Origin: Nocardioides kongjuensis
GTDB lineage: Bacteria > Actinomycetota > Actinomycetes > Propionibacteriales > Nocardioidaceae
Assembly: GCF_013409625.1 (NCBI RefSeq)
Contig: NZ_JACCBF010000001.1
Coordinates: forward strand, 4,591,001-4,655,000
Length of the DNA: 64,000 nucleotides
Reading direction: 5' to 3'
A model generated the notes under the pieces. That model had not been told where the DNA came from. It searched no databases and saw only the letters and a program-made list of their open reading frames with translations. The position numbers and the translations under genes are program-made. Every line of letters begins with the position of its first letter. The stretch's first letter is position 1. Below are positions 1 through 8,451 of this stretch, piece after piece.

Positions 1-1
1 C

Positions 2-139
2 AAGGACTTCCCGGTCGAGCGCTACATGCGCGAGGCCAAGGTGATGCAGATCTTCGAGGGCACCAACCAGATCCAGCGGATGGTCATCGGGCGCTCGCTC
101 GACCGCGAGGCCGGCCAGGGCGCGATCGTCACCGCCTGA
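2..139 (+). CDS. Acyl-CoA dehydrogenase, C-terminal end (partial)
   Basis: This is the last 45 codons of a gene that begins outside the window. The translation contains the FEGTNQIQR signature found near the C-terminus of acyl-CoA dehydrogenases, where the arginine and glutamine contact FAD of the partner subunit. The enzyme would introduce the 2,3 double bond in an acyl-CoA, with electrons passed to ETF. The thiolase 600 bp downstream fits a beta-oxidation neighbourhood, but an oppositely oriented regulator separates them, so they are not one operon. The substrate cannot be judged from this fragment. Confidence 0.9.
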   Translation, partial: KDFPVERYMREAKVMQIFEGTNQIQRMVIGRSLDREAGQGAIVTA

Positions 140-157
140 CGACATCCGGGCGCGGCG

Positions 158-652
158 TCAGCCGTCGGCGTCGGCGACGTCCCTGCGCAGACGCACCTCG
201 ACCTGGTCGTCCTCGAGCTGGTGACCGGCCGCGCACACGACGCGCAACCCGGCCGGCTGGCCGCAGCCTGCGTGCGCGAGCTCCAGCTGGTCGGAGCCGT
301 CGGTGTGCTTCGCGCCCCAGGCGAACAGCCCCATCACCACCGGCACCAGATCGGTCCCGGCCGGGGTCAGCACATACTCGTCGCGGGTGCGGGCGCCGTC
401 CGCCTGGTAGGGACGGCGCTCCAGCAGGCCGGCGTCGGCCAGCGCCTTGAGGTGGGTGGAGGCGGTGGCGGGCGCCACCCCGACCCGGGTGACGAAGTCG
501 TCGAAGCGGCGGGTGCCGTAGTGCGCCTCGCGCATGAGCAGCATCGCCGGCCGCGAGCCCACCACGGCCATCGCCTTCTCGATGGGGCAGTGCCCCACCG
601 GCGACCAGACCGTGCGGTCGTCCAGCGGTGCGTGCAGCTGCATGTCGTCCAC
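158..652 (-). CDS. HxlR-family winged-helix transcriptional regulator
   Basis: A 164-residue protein with the HxlR layout: an N-terminal conserved cysteine in the HCPIEKAM segment (about residue 22), a winged helix whose recognition part is around VAPATASTHLKAL (residues 58-70) followed by GLLERRPY, and a C-terminal extension. HxlR proteins are dimeric regulators, often answering to reactive electrophiles or thiol oxidation through that cysteine. It is divergent from the thiolase at 757 with about 100 bp between the starts, which holds palindromes that could be its operator. A second start, Met4, is possible. The effector is unknown. Confidence 0.85.
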   Translation of the reverse strand: MDDMQLHAPLDDRTVWSPVGHCPIEKAMAVVGSRPAMLLMREAHYGTRRFDDFVTRVGVAPATASTHLKALADAGLLERRPYQADGARTRDEYVLTPAGTDLVPVVMGLFAWGAKHTDGSDQLELAHAGCGQPAGLRVVCAAGHQLEDDQVEVRLRRDVADADG

Positions 653-674
653 CTCACTCGAGCTTCACTCGGAT

Positions 675-736
675 CTGACTTCAGGAATCTGTAGTCAGAG
701 CGTAGCGTTCCCCTCCTGACTTCAAATTCATGAAGT
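675..736. promoter_or_regulatory. Probable operator region between hxlR-type gene and thiolase
   Basis: Two inverted repeats lie in the divergent promoter region: CTGACT-12 nt-AGTCAG at 675-698, and ACTTCA-AATTCA-TGAAGT at 719-736. The nonamer CTGACTTCA occurs in both (675-683 and 716-724), with starts 41 bp apart, close to four helical turns. The second palindrome ends 20 bp before the thiolase start, so a protein bound there would block that promoter. The HxlR product is the natural candidate. A related octamer lies at the second HxlR gene (7156). Confidence 0.55.
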
Positions 737-756
737 AGATCCCTGAGGAGGGCACC

Positions 757-1923
757 ATGAACACAGCTGTCATCGTCGACGCGGTCCGCACCCCGCTCGC
801 CAAGGGCAAGCCCACGGGCGCCTACGCCGACATCCACCCCGTCGACCTGCACGCCGCCTCGCTGCGGGCGATCGTCGAGCGCACCGGCATCGACCCGGCC
901 GGGATCGACGACGTCATCAGCGGTGCCGTCGGGCAGGTCGGGGAGCAGTCGGGCAACACCGCGCGGTGGGCCCTGCTCGCGGCCGGCTACCCGGAGAGCG
1001 TGCCCGGTGTGACCGTCGACCGCCAGTGCGGCAGCAGCCAGCAGGCCCTGCACTTCGCCGCGCAGGGCGTCATCGCCGGTGCGTACGACGTCGTGGTCGC
1101 CTCCGGCATCGAGTCGATGAGCCGCATCCCGATCGGCAGCCAGACCCTCGGCAGGGACTTCCGCGGCCCCCGGGTCGACGCCCGGTACGGCGGGGCCCTG
1201 GTGCCCCAGGGCATCAGCGCCGAGCTGATCGCGCAGAAGTGGAACCTCTCGCGCGCCCAGCTCGACGAGTACTCCGCGATGTCGCACGAGCGGGCCGCGC
1301 GGGCCTGGAAGGACGGCCTGATCGACAGCCAGGTCACCTTCGTCAACGACCTGCACACCGACGAGACGATCCGGCCCGGCACGACCCCGGAGGTCCTCGC
1401 CGGCCTCCGCCCGGCCTTCCGCAACGAGGACTGGGCCGCGGCGTACCCGACGATCGACTGGAAGGTCACCGCCGGCAACAGCTCCCCGGTCAACGACGGC
1501 TCCGCAGCCGTCCTGGTCACCTCCGAGGACGCCGCCACCCGCCTCGGCCTGAGGCCGCGGGCCCGGGTGCACTCCTTCGCCGTGGTCGGCGACGACCCGG
1601 TCCTGATGCTCACCGGCATCATCCCCGCCACGCACAAGGTCCTCGACCGGGCAGGCCTGACGATGGCCGACATCGACGCGTTCGAGGTCAACGAGGCCTT
1701 CGCCTCCGTGGTCCTGGCCTGGCAGGCCGAGACCGGCGCCGACCTGGAGAAGGTCAACGTCAACGGGGGTGCCATCGCCATCGGTCACCCGCTGGGCGCG
1801 TCCGGTGCTCGGCTGACGACCAGCCTGCTCAACACCCTCGAGCAGCGCGGCGGCCGTTACGGCCTCCAGGTCATGTGCGAGGCGGGCGGCCTCGCCAACG
1901 CCACCGTCATCGAACGCCTCTGA
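757..1923 (+). CDS. Acetyl-CoA C-acyltransferase (thiolase)
   Basis: A full-length 388-residue thiolase. The acyl-accepting cysteine is Cys91 in DRQCGSSQQAL. The NEAFASV motif, the catalytic histidine in AIGHPLGASGAR and the C-terminal acid/base cysteine in MCEAGGLANA are all present. The usual GGG of the last motif reads AGG, a mild deviation. It should cleave 3-ketoacyl-CoA with CoA to acetyl-CoA and a shortened acyl-CoA, or run in the condensing direction. The ATG follows a good GAGGAG ribosome site. It is probably controlled by the divergent HxlR protein. Confidence 0.93.
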   Translation: MNTAVIVDAVRTPLAKGKPTGAYADIHPVDLHAASLRAIVERTGIDPAGIDDVISGAVGQVGEQSGNTARWALLAAGYPESVPGVTVDRQCGSSQQALHFAAQGVIAGAYDVVVASGIESMSRIPIGSQTLGRDFRGPRVDARYGGALVPQGISAELIAQKWNLSRAQLDEYSAMSHERAARAWKDGLIDSQVTFVNDLHTDETIRPGTTPEVLAGLRPAFRNEDWAAAYPTIDWKVTAGNSSPVNDGSAAVLVTSEDAATRLGLRPRARVHSFAVVGDDPVLMLTGIIPATHKVLDRAGLTMADIDAFEVNEAFASVVLAWQAETGADLEKVNVNGGAIAIGHPLGASGARLTTSLLNTLEQRGGRYGLQVMCEAGGLANATVIERL

Positions 1924-1927
1924 CCCG

Positions 1928-3433
1928 TCAGCGCCTGACCGCGATCGTCCTCGTGCTCGGCGTCGGGTCCCACGTGGTCCCGGCGCCGGCCCGGACGTAC
2001 AGCGTGTAGCGCCCCGGCTTCAGGTGCCGGGTCCTCAGCACGTACGACGTCGAGCAGGCGCGCCACCCGGCCGCGACCGGGGCGGAGCGCTTGCGCCGCA
2101 GCTGGCAGGTCAGCGTCGCGCCCGGCGTCGGCGACGAGAGCCGGTACGTCGCACGCCGGCCCGACCGCACCGTGCCCGGCCCGGTGACCGGACCGGTCTC
2201 GGGGGCGTTCGCGACGGGGGTCGGCTGGGGCTGGTGGCCGGGGCCCGGGTCGATGGGGTCCTCGTCGTCGGGGACCGAGAGCCACGACCAGCCGGCCGGC
2301 GTGGCGTCGAGGTTGCCGACGGCGTCGTACGCCGCGACCTCGAAGGTGTAGGTGCCCTCCGCGGTCAGGCCGGTGAAGGTCACCGGCGAGGTGCAGGCGG
2401 ACCACGCGTCGCTGCGCCCCGGTCCGGTCACCCGGCACCGGAAGGAGGCGCCGGGCTCCGCGGTGAAGGTCGAGCGCATCACGCCACCGCTGACCTCCCC
2501 GCCGGTCAGCGTGGTCTGCGGGGCCGTGGTGTCGACCGTCCAGGTGTGGCTCACCGGCACCTGGTCCTGCCAGCTGCCCTTGCGGCCCCAGATCCGCATC
2601 CGGTGCTGGCCCTCGGTGACGCCGGAGACGGTGTGGTTGCCGACCCGCTGGCCCAGGCAGACGTACGGCGCCTGGTCGTCGAGCTGGCAGACGTAGTCGG
2701 CGGCGCTGTTGCTGGTCAGCCCGAAGGTCGCCTGGGTGCTCCCGGTCAGCACGGGCGGGGTGGCGAGCAGGTAGGTCTCGACGGCGGTGTAGTCGACGAC
2801 CCGCAACGCGCTGGCCTGGCCGGACGGGTCGACCGCCCGCACCCAGAAGCTGTGGGCGCCCTCACCGACCAGCCGTTGTTCGCCGCTCGCGCACGGTGCC
2901 CACGGGGTCACGCCGTCGAAGGCGCACTCGAAGACGCCCTCGTCGGCGGCGAAGTCGTAGCGGAACGTGCGGTCGACGCCGGGCACTGCACTCACGGCGG
3001 CGTAGGTCATCTCCGGGACGTGGGTGTCGTTGAAGCTGATCCGCGGAGTCTTCTCGACGGTGCTGAACGGGCCCGACTGGAGGCCGCACAGCGGGACGCC
3101 GTCGTCGATCTCGATCAGGTCGCAGCCCGACCAGTTCCCGGTCGCCCAGCTCCCGGGCGCGGCCTCCGGCCGCAGCCACGTGGTCGCCACGAGCGGCTCC
3201 TCGTTGCGCATCCGCTCGCACGTGTTGACGACGCGCTCGTCGACCTCGCTGGTCCAGTCGCAGACGGTCGGGCCGTCCTCGATGGAGCCGGACTCGACGG
3301 TGACCTTGCCGGCCCCCTTGATCGAGATGACGACACCCACCTGGCCGGCGTGGGCAGGAGAGGTCAGTGACGGGACGGCGGTCAGGGCTGCCGTGGTGGC
3401 CAGGGCGGCGGCAGCGCGAAGCAGGGATCTCAC
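1928..3433 (-). CDS. Secreted protein with repeated Ig-like/cell-surface modules
   Basis: A 501-residue protein with a clear Sec signal peptide (residues 1-29, ending SPAHA). The mature part has several beta-rich modules of about 90 residues, each with paired cysteines and phrases such as HSFWVRAVDPSGQAS and YTFEVAAYDAVGNLD, which resemble the repeated FEC/RA-D modules of actinobacterial surface proteins. A proline-rich linker (around 395-415) precedes a last module. No enzymatic motif is visible. The many cysteine pairs suggest disulfides outside the cell. It ends 5 bp from the convergent thiolase. Function unknown; an adhesin or wall-associated role is only a guess. Confidence 0.75.
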   Translation of the reverse strand: MRSLLRAAAALATTAALTAVPSLTSPAHAGQVGVVISIKGAGKVTVESGSIEDGPTVCDWTSEVDERVVNTCERMRNEEPLVATTWLRPEAAPGSWATGNWSGCDLIEIDDGVPLCGLQSGPFSTVEKTPRISFNDTHVPEMTYAAVSAVPGVDRTFRYDFAADEGVFECAFDGVTPWAPCASGEQRLVGEGAHSFWVRAVDPSGQASALRVVDYTAVETYLLATPPVLTGSTQATFGLTSNSAADYVCQLDDQAPYVCLGQRVGNHTVSGVTEGQHRMRIWGRKGSWQDQVPVSHTWTVDTTAPQTTLTGGEVSGGVMRSTFTAEPGASFRCRVTGPGRSDAWSACTSPVTFTGLTAEGTYTFEVAAYDAVGNLDATPAGWSWLSVPDDEDPIDPGPGHQPQPTPVANAPETGPVTGPGTVRSGRRATYRLSSPTPGATLTCQLRRKRSAPVAAGWRACSTSYVLRTRHLKPGRYTLYVRAGAGTTWDPTPSTRTIAVRR

Positions 3434-3537
3434 GAACCACTAGCCTTCGGCGTCGCCAGCACCCGCGACCATCCCGAGTCGCTGGTGAATCGGACGTCCC
3501 AGAGTGCTGGGAGTCGTCCTGCATCTAGGGTGGCGCC

Positions 3538-4257
3538 GTGAGCGATGCGGAGCTGCCCGAACCGGTCGAGCGCCGGCTGCAGCGGCTCTGGGCCGACGCG
3601 GCCGAGCGGGGTGGGCCGATGCCGGGGGAGACGGTCCTTGCCTCCGAGCTGGAGATCAGCCGTCCCGCCGTGCGCGAGGCGCTCGTCCGGCTGGAGGAGC
3701 GCGGCTTCATCCACCGCCGCAAGGGCGCCGACACCACGGTCAACAGCTCGCTGCTCGCCATCCCGGCCCGCTTCGAGCAGCGTCTCGACAGCGCCGAGCT
3801 GATCGCCGCGATGGGGCGTACGCCGTCCGTCCGGGTCGTGTCCGCCGAGGTCGGCGAGGTGAGCCTCGACGAGGCCGACGCCTACGACCTCACCCCGCGC
3901 CAGTCCGTGCTGCGCACCACCAAGGTGTGGTCGGCCGACGACGAGCCGGTGCTGGTGGCGCGCGACGTCGTCCCCGTCCTGACCCGGGTCGCTCCGGACG
4001 ACGTCGACCCCGCGACCCCGATGCCCGCGCTGGCGCGGGAGCTGGCCGGCGAGCAGGTCGGCTGGGAGCTGGTGTGGCCCGGCGCCGACGGCCTGTCGGC
4101 CGAGGACGCCGGGCTGACCGGCCGCCCCGAGGGAGAGGCGGCGTTGACCCTCGAGGCGACCGGGATCAGTCGCACCGGCACGGTCTGCTACTGGACCCGT
4201 GAGGTGCACGTGCACGGGGCGTTCCGGTACGCGATGGTGCGTCGCGCCGACTGGTAG
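3538..4257 (+). CDS. GntR-family regulator with UTRA effector domain (HutC subfamily)
   Basis: A 239-residue protein. Residues 1-70 form a GntR winged helix, with LASELEISRPAVREALVRLEE as the recognition region. Residues 90-235 match a UTRA ligand domain of the chorismate-lyase fold. It starts at GTG, and no strong ribosome site is visible. It converges on the amidohydrolase/OsmC pair (8 bp between ends). UTRA regulators sense small catabolites, and an amidohydrolase next door would fit a regulator of its own catabolic genes, but the sequence gives no direct proof of target. Confidence 0.85.
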   Translation: MSDAELPEPVERRLQRLWADAAERGGPMPGETVLASELEISRPAVREALVRLEERGFIHRRKGADTTVNSSLLAIPARFEQRLDSAELIAAMGRTPSVRVVSAEVGEVSLDEADAYDLTPRQSVLRTTKVWSADDEPVLVARDVVPVLTRVAPDDVDPATPMPALARELAGEQVGWELVWPGADGLSAEDAGLTGRPEGEAALTLEATGISRTGTVCYWTREVHVHGAFRYAMVRRADW

Positions 4258-4264
4258 GGCGCGC

Positions 4265-5503
4265 TCAGCGGTGCAGGCGCGTGGTCGTCTCCGACTCGGC
4301 CACGACCCGACCCCGGCGGATCACCCAGCGTGGCCGCGCGTGCTCGGTGAGCACGTCGCGCAGCCGTCCGTCGGCGTGCACGCACAGGTTGGCCGGGTTG
4401 CCCTCCGCGATCGCGTGGTCCGCGACCCCGAGCACGTCGGCCGCGCGGGTCGTGACCAGCTCGAGCAGCAGGCGCTGGTCGGCGGAGGTGAGGAAGCGCA
4501 GCGTGTGGGCGGCCAGGAAGGCGACCTCGAGCATGCTGTGGCGGCCGAACGGGTAGTACGCGTCCTCGATGTCGTCCTGGCCCAGGGCGACCGGGATGCC
4601 GTCCTCGAGGAACTCCCGCACCGGTAGGTGCAGGGGCCCCGTGTGCGGGTCGGACACGAAGCCCAGACCGGCCGCGTGCGCGAGGTCCATCAGCCGCTGC
4701 AGCGTCGGTTGCGGGTAGGTCGCCAGCGCCCGCGCGTGGCAGGCCACGCCGCGGCCGCGCAGGTCGTGCTCGATCATCGCCTCGGCCAGCATCTGCGTCG
4801 TCCGCAGCCCCGGGTCGCCGGCGTCGTCGACCAGCATCGCCACCCGCTTGCCCTGCGCGGCGGCCAGCCGGCACGCCCACTCGACGTGTGCGCGGGCGTC
4901 GGCGTCGGTCATCTCGATCCAGGGGATGCCGCCCACGACGTCGGCGCCCATCCGCAGCGCCTCCTCGCACAGGGCCGCCGCGCCCGGGTCGCGCAGCAGC
5001 CCGTCCTGCGGGAACGCCACGACCTGCAGGTCGAGCAGGTCGCGGTACTCCTCACGCACGGCCAGCACCGCCTCCATCCCGACCAGCCGCGCGGTGGTGT
5101 CCACGTCGACGAAGGCCTGGAGGTGCAGCACGCCGTGGGCGAGCGCGGCGTCGAGCGCCCTGCGGATGTTGGGCTCGAGCCAGGCGCGGTCGTACTGCCG
5201 CTTCACCGCGCTCGCCTCGCGCACGATCGAGCGCAGCGCGGCGCCCATGGTGCCGGACGTGTACGCCGCCAGCGCGCCCTCGCCCGCCCGGTCGAGGGTG
5301 TGCACCTTCTCCAGGTGCATGTGCCCGTTGACGAAGGTCTCGGTCACCAGCCCGCCGGCGGCGTCGAGGGTCCGGGTCGCGGTGGCTCCGGCCGGCGGCT
5401 GAGGGGCGACGTGGACGTAGCGGCCGTCACGGACACCCAGTGCCACGGGCGATCCGTCGGCCAGGCGCGCGTCGGTGACCAGCAGGTCGAGGGGCGCGCT
5501 CAT
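4265..5503 (-). CDS. Amidohydrolase family protein, cytosine-deaminase-like
   Basis: A 412-residue metal-dependent hydrolase. The N-terminal beta-sandwich leads into the metal motif NGHMHLEK (His-X-His), followed by a TIM-barrel with FVDVDT, a histidine in VACHARAL and the aspartate motif GQDDIEDAYYPFG. The last motif resembles the GxDxxxDxxxPxG pattern of bacterial cytosine deaminases and related aminohydrolases. It should deaminate or hydrolyse a cyclic amide or amidine; the exact substrate is not readable. It overlaps the upstream OsmC gene by 4 bp, so the two are co-transcribed. Confidence 0.82.
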   Translation of the reverse strand: MSAPLDLLVTDARLADGSPVALGVRDGRYVHVAPQPPAGATATRTLDAAGGLVTETFVNGHMHLEKVHTLDRAGEGALAAYTSGTMGAALRSIVREASAVKRQYDRAWLEPNIRRALDAALAHGVLHLQAFVDVDTTARLVGMEAVLAVREEYRDLLDLQVVAFPQDGLLRDPGAAALCEEALRMGADVVGGIPWIEMTDADARAHVEWACRLAAAQGKRVAMLVDDAGDPGLRTTQMLAEAMIEHDLRGRGVACHARALATYPQPTLQRLMDLAHAAGLGFVSDPHTGPLHLPVREFLEDGIPVALGQDDIEDAYYPFGRHSMLEVAFLAAHTLRFLTSADQRLLLELVTTRAADVLGVADHAIAEGNPANLCVHADGRLRDVLTEHARPRWVIRRGRVVAESETTTRLHR

Positions 5504-5967
5504 GCCGCGGCCTCGAACGCGATCGACTCCTGCAGGGTGAGCCCGCGGCGCAGCGTGTTGCCGACCGGGCAGGTCTCGATGCCGTGCCGCAGGGCGTCCT
5601 GCTGCTCGGCGGTGAGGTCGCCGTGGACGGTGACCTCGGCGATGATCCGGGAGATCCGCAGCTCCCGCTCGCCCGGGTCGAGCGGGCCCGACGTCGGCCG
5701 GTTGATCCGCAGGGAGAGCCGGATCTCTGCACGGACGTAGTCGAAGCCGTGCTGCCGCGCGACCCCGCGCAGGGTGCCGGCCATGCAGCCGCCGAGCGCC
5801 GAGAGCACGAGGCCGAACGGGTTGGGCGCCGTACCGCCGCCCTCGAACTCGCGCGGCTCGTCGATGACGACGGTGTGCTCGCCGCCGACGACGGCGAGCG
5901 AGGCGAAGTCGTTCAGGCTGTGCACGACGACGTCGCGGTTGGCCGACGCGTGGGCCGTTGCGGTCAT
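5500..5967 (-). CDS. OsmC-family protein
   Basis: A 155-residue OsmC/Ohr-type protein. The two redox cysteines lie in LGGCMAGTL and ETCPVGNTL, the positions used for peroxide reduction in the family. Osmotically inducible OsmC and organic hydroperoxide resistance proteins reduce hydroperoxides with thiol partners. This one begins the operon with the amidohydrolase. Two copies of the palindrome TGTCAGACA lie 26 and 49 bp upstream of its start, so it is likely under a dedicated repressor. Confidence 0.88.
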   Translation of the reverse strand: MTATAHASANRDVVVHSLNDFASLAVVGGEHTVVIDEPREFEGGGTAPNPFGLVLSALGGCMAGTLRGVARQHGFDYVRAEIRLSLRINRPTSGPLDPGERELRISRIIAEVTVHGDLTAEQQDALRHGIETCPVGNTLRRGLTLQESIAFEAAA

Positions 5968-5991
5968 GGGTCCTCCCGGGCTCGAGCTGAT

Positions 5992-6024
5992 CTGTCAGAC
6001 AGGACGTTCCTCACCTGTCAGACA
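5992..6024. promoter_or_regulatory. Tandem TGTCAGACA operator upstream of osmC-like gene
   Basis: TGTCAGACA occurs at 5993-6001 and 6016-6024, 23 bp apart, so both copies lie nearly on the same helix face. The first copy extends to CTGTC-A-GACAG. The form resembles operators of GntR/FadR-type repressors. The GntR protein at 3538 belongs to the HutC branch, whose typical operators differ, so the binder may be encoded elsewhere. Confidence 0.5.
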
Positions 6025-6095
6025 TGTGTCAAGAGCTCCGGGCGCGCCGCTGGACCGGCTCGTCAGGTCTCGACGAGCCGGCCGGGGCGTTCGGG

Positions 6096-6632
6096 TCAGG
6101 AGTTGCCGTCGACCGGTACGACGCCCGCGCGGTGCCGCTCGGCGAGCTCGGCGTAGTAGGCGGCGTTGGTCTCGACCCAGAAGTGCGCGCCGGTGCCCTC
6201 GATCGGGCGCTTGGTCTCGGCCGGGGCGCCCGCGGCGAGAACGCCCTCGGGGATCTTCGTGCCCGGCGTGACGACGGCCCCGGCGGCGACGAGGGAGCCC
6301 GCGCCGATCGAGGCGTGGTCGAGGACGGTGCTGCCGTTGCCGAGCAGCGACTTCTCGCCCATCGTGTCGCCGTGGAACACGCAGGCGTGGGCCACCGTGG
6401 CGTTCGGGCCGATGTCGACGACGACGTCGGGGGCGCCGTGGACGACCGAGTTGTCCTGGATGTTCGACCCCTCGCGCACGATGATCGTGCAGATGTCGGC
6501 GCGGAGCACGGCGCCGTACCAGACGCTGGCGCCCTTCTCGATGCGGACGTCGCCGATCAGGGTCGCGGTCGGCGCCACGAACGCCTCGGGGTGGACCTGG
6601 GGCCGCCGGCCCTCGAACTCGTAGAGGAACAC
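6096..6632 (-). CDS. Gamma carbonic anhydrase family protein (left-handed beta-helix)
   Basis: A 178-residue hexapeptide-repeat protein. Repeats run from about residue 12 to 140, for example VAPTATLIGDVRIEKGASVWYG and IGAGSLVAAGAVV. The zinc-ligand histidines of the family are in SVVHG and in HACVFHGD. The family forms trimers with the metal at subunit interfaces; many members are poor anhydrases or have other roles. Active-site residues alone do not settle activity. The neighbour on the same strand is an HxlR regulator 16 bp upstream, so they may be co-transcribed. Confidence 0.88.
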   Translation of the reverse strand: MFLYEFEGRRPQVHPEAFVAPTATLIGDVRIEKGASVWYGAVLRADICTIIVREGSNIQDNSVVHGAPDVVVDIGPNATVAHACVFHGDTMGEKSLLGNGSTVLDHASIGAGSLVAAGAVVTPGTKIPEGVLAAGAPAETKRPIEGTGAHFWVETNAAYYAELAERHRAGVVPVDGNS

Positions 6633-6648
6633 GGCCCCACCGTAGGGG

Positions 6649-7137
6649 TCAGCTGCCGGCGGCCCGCAGCCGGTGCTCGGCGTCGCGCCACGGCTTGACC
6701 CAGGTCATGTCCTCGGGGCGCAGCGGCTCGCCGCAGGCGCTGCAGGTCTCGGCCTGCGTGGTCTCCTGGCCGCAGGTCTCGTGCCGCATCCCCATGTGCG
6801 CGCCGCCCGCGGGCAGCCGGGTGTGCTTCTCGCCCCACAGCGCGAGCTGCTGGAGCAGGGGGAGCAGGTCGGCGGCGGCCTCGGTGGCGACGTAGCGCTG
6901 GCGGGTGCGGCCGTCGCGGACGTAGTCGACGGTGTCGAGCAGCCCCGCCTCGCGCATCGCCTTCAGGCGCCGGCTGAGCACCGCCTCGGAGATGCCGAGG
7001 TTGTCGCGCAGCTGCTCGAAGCGGCCGGTGCCGTGGAGCACGTCGCGCACGATCAGCAGCAGCCACGGGTCGCCCAGGACGTCGAGGGAGCGGCGGACCG
7101 GGCAGAAGTCGGTCGACCAGTCGGAGCGCAGGGGCAT
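6649..7137 (-). CDS. HxlR-family winged-helix transcriptional regulator (second)
   Basis: A 162-residue regulator. Start chosen at MPLRSDWS, which puts the family cysteine at FCPVRRSL near residue 12. The winged helix spans LGDPWLLLIVRDVL to RLKAMREAGLLD. The C-terminus has two extra Cys pairs (HETCGQ, ETCSACGE) that look like a small zinc ribbon, a feature the first HxlR protein lacks. It is divergent from an MFS transporter 45 bp away, which is the probable target. The divergent gap holds CTGACTTC, also found at the operators near 675 and 716. Confidence 0.85.
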   Translation of the reverse strand: MPLRSDWSTDFCPVRRSLDVLGDPWLLLIVRDVLHGTGRFEQLRDNLGISEAVLSRRLKAMREAGLLDTVDYVRDGRTRQRYVATEAAADLLPLLQQLALWGEKHTRLPAGGAHMGMRHETCGQETTQAETCSACGEPLRPEDMTWVKPWRDAEHRLRAAGS

Positions 7138-7155
7138 GCGTGCTAGCGTACCGGT

Positions 7156-7163
7156 CTGACTTC
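7156..7163. promoter_or_regulatory. CTGACTTC half-site between hxlR-type gene and MFS gene
   Basis: The octamer CTGACTTC lies between the two divergent starts and matches the repeat seen in the other HxlR intergenic region. No full inverted partner is obvious here, so only a half-site can be claimed. Confidence 0.35.
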
Positions 7164-7182
7164 GCTCAAGAAAGCCTGCTCG

Positions 7183-8451
7183 ATGACGATCTCCTCCCCG
7201 CCGCTCGCCCGGCGCGGCCTCCACCCGGCCTGGGCCGTGGCCGCGGTCGCCTTCCTCGCGCTGATCGGCGCTGCGGGCTTCCGCGCGGCCCCGGGCGCGC
7301 TCATGGTGCCGCTGCACGACGAGTTCGGCTGGTCCACGAGCGTCATGTCGCTCGCGGTCAGCATCAACCTCGTCCTGTTCGGCCTCACCGCGCCGTTCGC
7401 CGCGGCGCTGATGGACCGCTTCGGCGTACGACGGGTGGTCGCCGCGGCGCTCTCGCTGGTCGCCCTCGGGGCGGGCGGCAGCGTGCTGATGACCGCCTCC
7501 TGGCAGCTGGTCGTGTGCTGGGGCGTGCTGATCGGGCTCGGCACCGGCTCGATGGCGCTGGTCTTCGCCGCCACCGTCGCGAACCGCTGGTTCGAGCAGC
7601 GCCGCGGCCTGGTCATGGGCATCCTCACCGCCGGGTCCGCCACCGGCCAGCTGGTGTTCCTGCCGATCGTCGCGGCGCTCGCCGACGGCGCCGGCTGGCG
7701 CCCCGCCTCCCTCGTGATCGCGGGGGCGGCGCTGGCCGTCGTACCCGTGGTGTGGCTGGTCGTCCGCGACCATCCCGAGGACCGCGGCGTGGCGCCGTAC
7801 GGTGCCGAGCCGGGGTGGACTCCTGCGCCGCGAGCCGAGGGCGGGGCGACGCGGCGAGCGATCGAGGGCCTCGCGTACGCCGCCCGGCACCGTGCCTTCT
7901 GGGCGCTCGCCGGCGCCTTCGCGATCTGCGGCGCGACCACCAACGGGCTGATCGGCATCCACTTCATCCCCTCGGCGCACGACCACGGGATGCCCGCCAC
8001 CACCGCGGCCGGCCTGCTGGCCGTCGTGGGTGTCTTCGACATCGTCGGGACCATCGCGTCCGGCTGGCTCACCGACCGGTTCGACCCGAGGGCGCTGCTG
8101 GTCGCCTACTACCTGTTCCGCGGACTCGGCCTGCTCCTGCTGCCGAGCCTGCTCGCGGACGCCGTGCACCCGAGCATGGTGCTGTTCATCGTGACCTACG
8201 GCCTCGACTGGGTCGCCACCGTCCCGCCCACCGCGGCCCTGTGCCGCGAGGCCTTCGGTGAGCGCGGCACCATCGTCTTCGGCTGGGTCTTCGCCTCCCA
8301 CCAGCTCGGCGCGGCCGCCGCGGCCCTCGCCGCCGGCGTCATCCGCGACCAGCTCGGCACCTACACCTGGGCATGGTGGGGCGGTGCCGCCCTCTGCGCC
8401 CTCGCCGCGGTGCTGTCCCTGATGCGCCGACCCGGCTCGAAGCTGCTCTGA
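7183..8451 (+). CDS. MFS transporter
   Basis: A 422-residue protein with about 12 membrane segments in two six-helix halves. The loop between helices 2 and 3 reads DRFGVRRVV, and the matching loop of the second half reads TDRFDPRALL, the usual major-facilitator signature positions. The central loop (about residues 195-230) is short. It should be a proton-coupled small-molecule transporter of the plasma membrane. Substrate unknown; divergence from an HxlR regulator suggests inducible efflux or uptake. The 3' end runs into a repeat region. Confidence 0.88.
   Translation: MTISSPPLARRGLHPAWAVAAVAFLALIGAAGFRAAPGALMVPLHDEFGWSTSVMSLAVSINLVLFGLTAPFAAALMDRFGVRRVVAAALSLVALGAGGSVLMTASWQLVVCWGVLIGLGTGSMALVFAATVANRWFEQRRGLVMGILTAGSATGQLVFLPIVAALADGAGWRPASLVIAGAALAVVPVVWLVVRDHPEDRGVAPYGAEPGWTPAPRAEGGATRRAIEGLAYAARHRAFWALAGAFAICGATTNGLIGIHFIPSAHDHGMPATTAAGLLAVVGVFDIVGTIASGWLTDRFDPRALLVAYYLFRGLGLLLLPSLLADAVHPSMVLFIVTYGLDWVATVPPTAALCREAFGERGTIVFGWVFASHQLGAAAAALAAGVIRDQLGTYTWAWWGGAALCALAAVLSLMRRPGSKLL

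Noticed and set aside
2..1923. Acyl-CoA dehydrogenase and thiolase as one operon
   Set aside because: An HxlR gene in the opposite direction with its own promoter region lies between them.
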